From positions 43,238,758 through 43,302,757 of the forward strand of contig OX485805.1 of the NCBI GenBank assembly GCA_950295325.1: a stretch of DNA of 64,000 bases. Direction: 5' to 3'. A program made the position numbers and the translations under genes. This DNA is from Polytrichum commune. Its lineage: Eukaryota > Streptophyta > Polytrichopsida > Polytrichales > Polytrichaceae. Positions 60,402 through 64,000 of the stretch are shown here, piece after piece. The notes under the pieces were generated by a model that was not told where the DNA came from, searched no databases, and saw only the letters and a list, made by a program, of their open reading frames with translations. Every line of letters begins with the position of its first letter. The first letter of the stretch is position 1.

Positions 60402-61728
60402 GGATGTGGAACCAGTTCACCTCGGACAGACGGAGGCGGATCGAGGGTCGGGGAGCACCAAGAAGGACGTTCGGGAGCGGAGCCGAATTGAGTGGCCTCT
60501 CCAACCCTTGGTTGTGCAACCTTCATGCACAAAAAACGGGGTGAAGAGTATCCATTAATGTGTAATGTGGCAATGTGCTTGGCATCGTGCACACAGTAGG
60601 AGTGGTGCCCATGACGATGCATTTTTGTTTGCATTTAGGATTCTAGAAGAAAAGAGGACCAGCAGTGCTTGTGTAGGTATATGTGACTCCCGCACAGAGG
60701 ACACGCTGACTGCCTTTCAGACTGGACACAGAATGCAATTTTCATTTTAAGCAACAATGCGAATTCCTTTTTGAACCTGCATGCATGTGCAAGCGTTTGT
60801 TGTGAGGTTGTTTTAAGTCCAAAAGATATGGCCCTCGACAACGAAGAGCGTTTTGCAGGCAAGGTTAAATGACCTCCACAGTGACTGTAAAGTCCGTTTA
60901 TTCTGTTTTTGTGCAAAATGGACAATGTTGTTGACGATTTTCCCACAAACGTGAAAGCAAAACAAGCCTATATCTGGACCCTGAAGCATTTGAAAGACTG
61001 GCAGCACATGCCGAGGCAGTGCCACAATGATGACCGGAATTAAAATGTTGCGAAACTGCTGAAATTATGGTGCAGACACAAAACCAGATAACACTGATTG
61101 TACATGCAAACAACATAGGAAGCAGCCACCGCAGAAAACAACCATCCCAAAACCAAAGACCACAGATACTGCAAATGGCATTCCAACATCCAATTTCAAG
61201 GCACATGCTCCCCAAATGGTAGCCCCACCATGGATGTCGTCAAGGAACCCATGTGTATGATAGGCATGGTCAATGCAGCTCCAAATGCCAGCAAGAAAAC
61301 CTAACGACAGATGCAACATGGAAGTGGGGAAGCATGCAACAAAAATTGTTGCGAGGCAGCACATGGGAAGGGCGTAGTCCGGGATGTGCACACATGCCGA
61401 TAACAACGGTAAACAAAGGTTCCGAGCAACCTGGATGTGGGAAGCATCCTCACAAGGAAAATGGAATGGAAGCTGCCAATGAAGACTTGCAGAAGGACGA
61501 CTGGAAGGCAGACAAAGGACTGAAAACAATCTGAATGCAAGAGCCCAGAGGGTGATGGCGCAGAAATGCCAATGAAAGAAACGCTGCAGAAAATATTGGC
61601 GAACAATATTTGACATTAATGCAGGTATGCATCTGTGAGTGTGATAACAAGCAGAATGCGGTGTCCCAAGGCATCAAGAACATCCTTGGGATTGAACATG
61701 AAGAAGGAAAATCTGCAACTACATGCAC

Positions 61729-62282
61729 CTGTGGCTGCAGTGCCTCAAATGCGACGTCAAATGCAGCAATCCTGCTCCTAATGGCGTCAAAGGGGTTCTC
61801 TGCTGTAGACAAATGCACTCGGGGGGGCAATACTTGGAGACCAATGTCTTCGTCGCGAAGCATGAGAAGCAAAGAGCGGCCCAACTCGTGGGACTCCAAG
61901 TCGGCCTCGTCGTCGAATCGAAGCATAAGTGCTCGGAGATTGTTGCAGTCCTCTTGCAACTCCCACTTGCAATACATTTCCACAAGGGGCAGAAGTTGCA
62001 TGCAAGTGGCGCGGAGCGCATGATGAGACGGATTGCATGACCACACGTGGCGGCGCCACACAAGCTGCCCTGCATGAACATAAACATTGGGGACACCTCA
62101 GCCACCAACCCAGTACATCCAAGCACAGAAACCAACAACGGAAGGAAAAAAAACAAAGCAAAATAAAACCGGCAGGTGGAGGAAAGCAACTCACCCAATT
62201 TGGAATCCCGAAATTTTGCCTCATGTGGCACTGAATGTGAATAGTACGCGTAGCAGAACAATTTGTACCCTTCCCAGTAATC
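61729..62282 (-). CDS. unidentified exon pair inside Harbinger 2
   Basis: Two exons on the minus strand: 62282-62195 (after GCGTGCAG, before GTGAGT) and 62069-61729 (after TTCATGCAG, before GTGCATG). They join in phase to read DYWEGYKLFCYAYYSHS, HEAKFRDSKLGQLVWRRHVW, then LLPLVEMYCKWELQEDC, ADLESHELGRSLLLMLRDED and FDAIRSRIAAFDVAFEA. The composition is that of a folded helical protein and the splice sites are strong, unlike the open but featureless frames around it. I do not recognise the family. It could be 5' exons of the transposase gene, a third element gene, or a captured host gene piece. The flanking exons were not resolved. Confidence 0.55.
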
Positions 62283-62399
62283 CTGCACGCTACAAAATGG
62301 TTGGCGGAAGCCAAAAACCCAAAACCCAGCACACAACAGGGTCATCAATTTCCCCAAATGTGATCACAATAAAGTTGAACCCACGCCTGTAAACGAAGT

Positions 62400-63460
62400 G
62401 TCGGCATGTAATGGCGACTGCGCTCAACACAGAACCGCAGTGCCGAGCATATCAGAGAAAAAGTCAGCTCACAATGGTTATTGCGCATCAAATCTGTACA
62501 GAGAAACAATGCACATGAGGGGGGGGGGCAGAGAGGGAGGTTGTGCGAGTGCACAGTGCATGTGGACAGCAGCGGATGCACCCGCGACGGGACTCCAGGG
62601 ACGAGGGCAGGGCACAGCGACCACCGAACCCTAAAAACGATGCCACATTGTATGCACATGCACGGTGACGATGGATGGTGGTCCGCACGCAACAAAACAC
62701 ACATGATACCTTTACCGAACACAAAGACCAGAACATGACGCAGAGAAAACACCCTGCACAACGGGAGACAAGGAATTTTGCGGTCCACCACCACGCATGC
62801 AAGCAGTCGTCAAAGAAACGACAACACCTCACCGAAGCATAAATGACAAGCAAGGACCAGGAAAAGAACAACAAACTGGAGAGGGAGGAAGCATAAAATC
62901 CCAAATCCAACTGGTGACGCTCCCAAACCTCCAGGACCGAAGAAGTCCAATGACGATATTTTAAAACCAAGGTGTGCAAGGGCGCGCACAACAACCGCGA
63001 CTTCGAAAGTAGCAACCCACACGCCGCATACAGGTGCATGCTGGCACCCCGCGCCATCGAACGACCGAGTTTGGGAGTGCAAATTCACGATCAGATGTCC
63101 ACATGCTCGCCGCAGTTCCAACACAGAATGGAAACCAAAAACCCACCGAACTTTGTTGCCGCACTTCAACAACCACGAAGGGGGGGGGGGAAATCACCCG
63201 AAATGCAGCCCACGTAGTTCGGTGTCGATTGATGTCTCTTCCTCCATCTGCAGCACCTGTTGTTGCGATGTCGTGCGAGCGTGGGTGGAGAGTCTCAAAC
63301 CTGACAACCGTCGAAGTGTGCAAGGCCGCACCACCCTGGACACATGGGGATGAACAGAACAAAATTTGGATGAGGTGCGTTTGTCTCCGGCACAGACCCG
63401 CCCTCTGTGGCCCACGGCATGGCACTGCCACGAAGGCACAGCTAGCCCCTCCTACCCGGT
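62400..63460 (-). other. right arm of Harbinger 2: leader/intron-like
   Basis: The minus strand here is T/G-rich and A-poor, mirroring the left arm on the + strand, with many open but unconvincing frames. G runs lie at 62519-62528 and 63180-63190. It is probably the promoter-proximal leader and introns of the minus-strand transcript. Confidence 0.4.
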
Positions 63461-63531
63461 TCGGAGGGTCCAGGTAGGCCTTCCACCTTGCCGGTCCCGT
63501 TTCGGCACCCCCTGGTGCGACCGGGCCCTAA

Positions 63532-64000
63532 CTTATACTTCGTTGTTATACTACACGGTGATTATATTCCGATTACATTCTTTGACCTTTTGAAAAGATA
63601 CCTTACGTGGTGGAGTATCGGGACCCGAAACACTCTAGTTTTTATGTCCCATTTGGAAAAAGTGTAATTCAAAGATCACATGCCCCTCTCTCATAATTGT
63701 GCAAGCATCATAAAATTGGGAGTCAAAGAAGAGAGAAGGTGTGGCTCCATGTTGCCACCAACATGATTTCTAATTTTGCTTGAATAATTGTTGAGTACCC
63801 TACAAGATAGCATGTAATGTTTTCAAAGGGGTGCCCTTTCATCGAGTTTGAAGCTTACTAAAAATAAAGAACATGATTTCTTCATCTTGATCATATTTGC
63901 GAGCTCGCATGTGAATCTGCAACGGGTTTATGGAGTAGGGTTATGGGGACAAGTGTTTTTGTATCATGTTAGAGGTGGTCTCCGTTAGTATTAAGGTAGG
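63532..64000. other. AT-rich flank
   Basis: Ordinary AT-rich DNA resumes directly after the TAA duplication. No feature was recognised. Confidence 0.5.

Larger units (their letters stand above)
54259..63528. mobile_element. PIF/Harbinger element 2 (9.27 kb)
   Basis: Left end GGGGGGGCCGCACCCAGGGG and complement of the right end GGGCCCGGTCGCACCAGGGG form imperfect inverted repeats that continue weakly for about 80 bp. TAA flanks both sides (54256-54258 and 63529-63531), the canonical Harbinger target. The element is clearly more GC-rich than its surroundings. It contains a Myb/trihelix gene (+) split by an LTR (57328-58300), an intact transposase (-), and an unidentified exon pair (-). Without the LTR it is about 8.3 kb, large for this superfamily. 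Confidence 0.9.

Noticed and set aside
62345-63477. Long frames on both strands in the right arm of Harbinger 2
   Set aside because: Same compositional effect as the left arm. No motif, splice signal pair or frame preference stands out, unlike 61729-62282.

Overview
This window reads as nuclear DNA of a land plant with a large, repeat-rich genome. The genes are interrupted by GT-AG introns, and the host proteins are plant-type (a vacuolar MTP1-like zinc transporter and plant-length eIF3e). Only three host genes sit in about 30 kb, and the rest is DNA transposons, MITEs, SINEs and LTR debris. The low gene density and the bacterial-looking soluble GST would suit a seed-free plant (fern, lycophyte, bryophyte) or a gymnosperm. 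That lineage guess is inference; the window does not fix the species.

Layout. 0-14 kb holds no host gene: diverged direct repeats, a 1.48-kb Mutator-like foldback element with a perfect 9-bp target duplication, a perfect 19-bp-arm hairpin, and a broken copia gag fragment. 14.4-16.4 kb (+) is a two-exon CDF/MTP zinc transporter with an unusually long His-rich loop. 19.2-25.7 kb (+) is an eight-exon GST-like gene whose splice phases all close to a 266-residue protein. 27.2-30.2 kb (-) is a seven-exon eIF3e gene (440 residues). 34.7-36.7 kb is a complete pogo/Tigger-type transposon with TA target duplications and terminal inverted repeats.

39-44 kb is a cluster of MITEs and tRNA-derived SINEs. 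44-63.5 kb is a nest of elements: (i) a 0.97-kb LTR family in three copies; (ii) a 3.4-kb PIF/Harbinger element (TSD TGA) inserted inside one LTR, with a broken transposase; (iii) a 9.27-kb PIF/Harbinger element (TSD TAA) with an intact 531-residue DDE transposase and a Myb/trihelix accessory gene that is itself split by another LTR copy. This large element also carries a pair of well-formed exons of unknown function.

How the genes work together. The three host genes are unrelated housekeeping or stress functions (zinc sequestration, glutathione chemistry, translation initiation) and show no operon-like linkage. Within each Harbinger element the accessory DNA-binding gene and the transposase are convergent and presumably act together in transposition. 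Exon models come from reading frames, splice consensus and recall of protein families; no alignment or transcript data were available.
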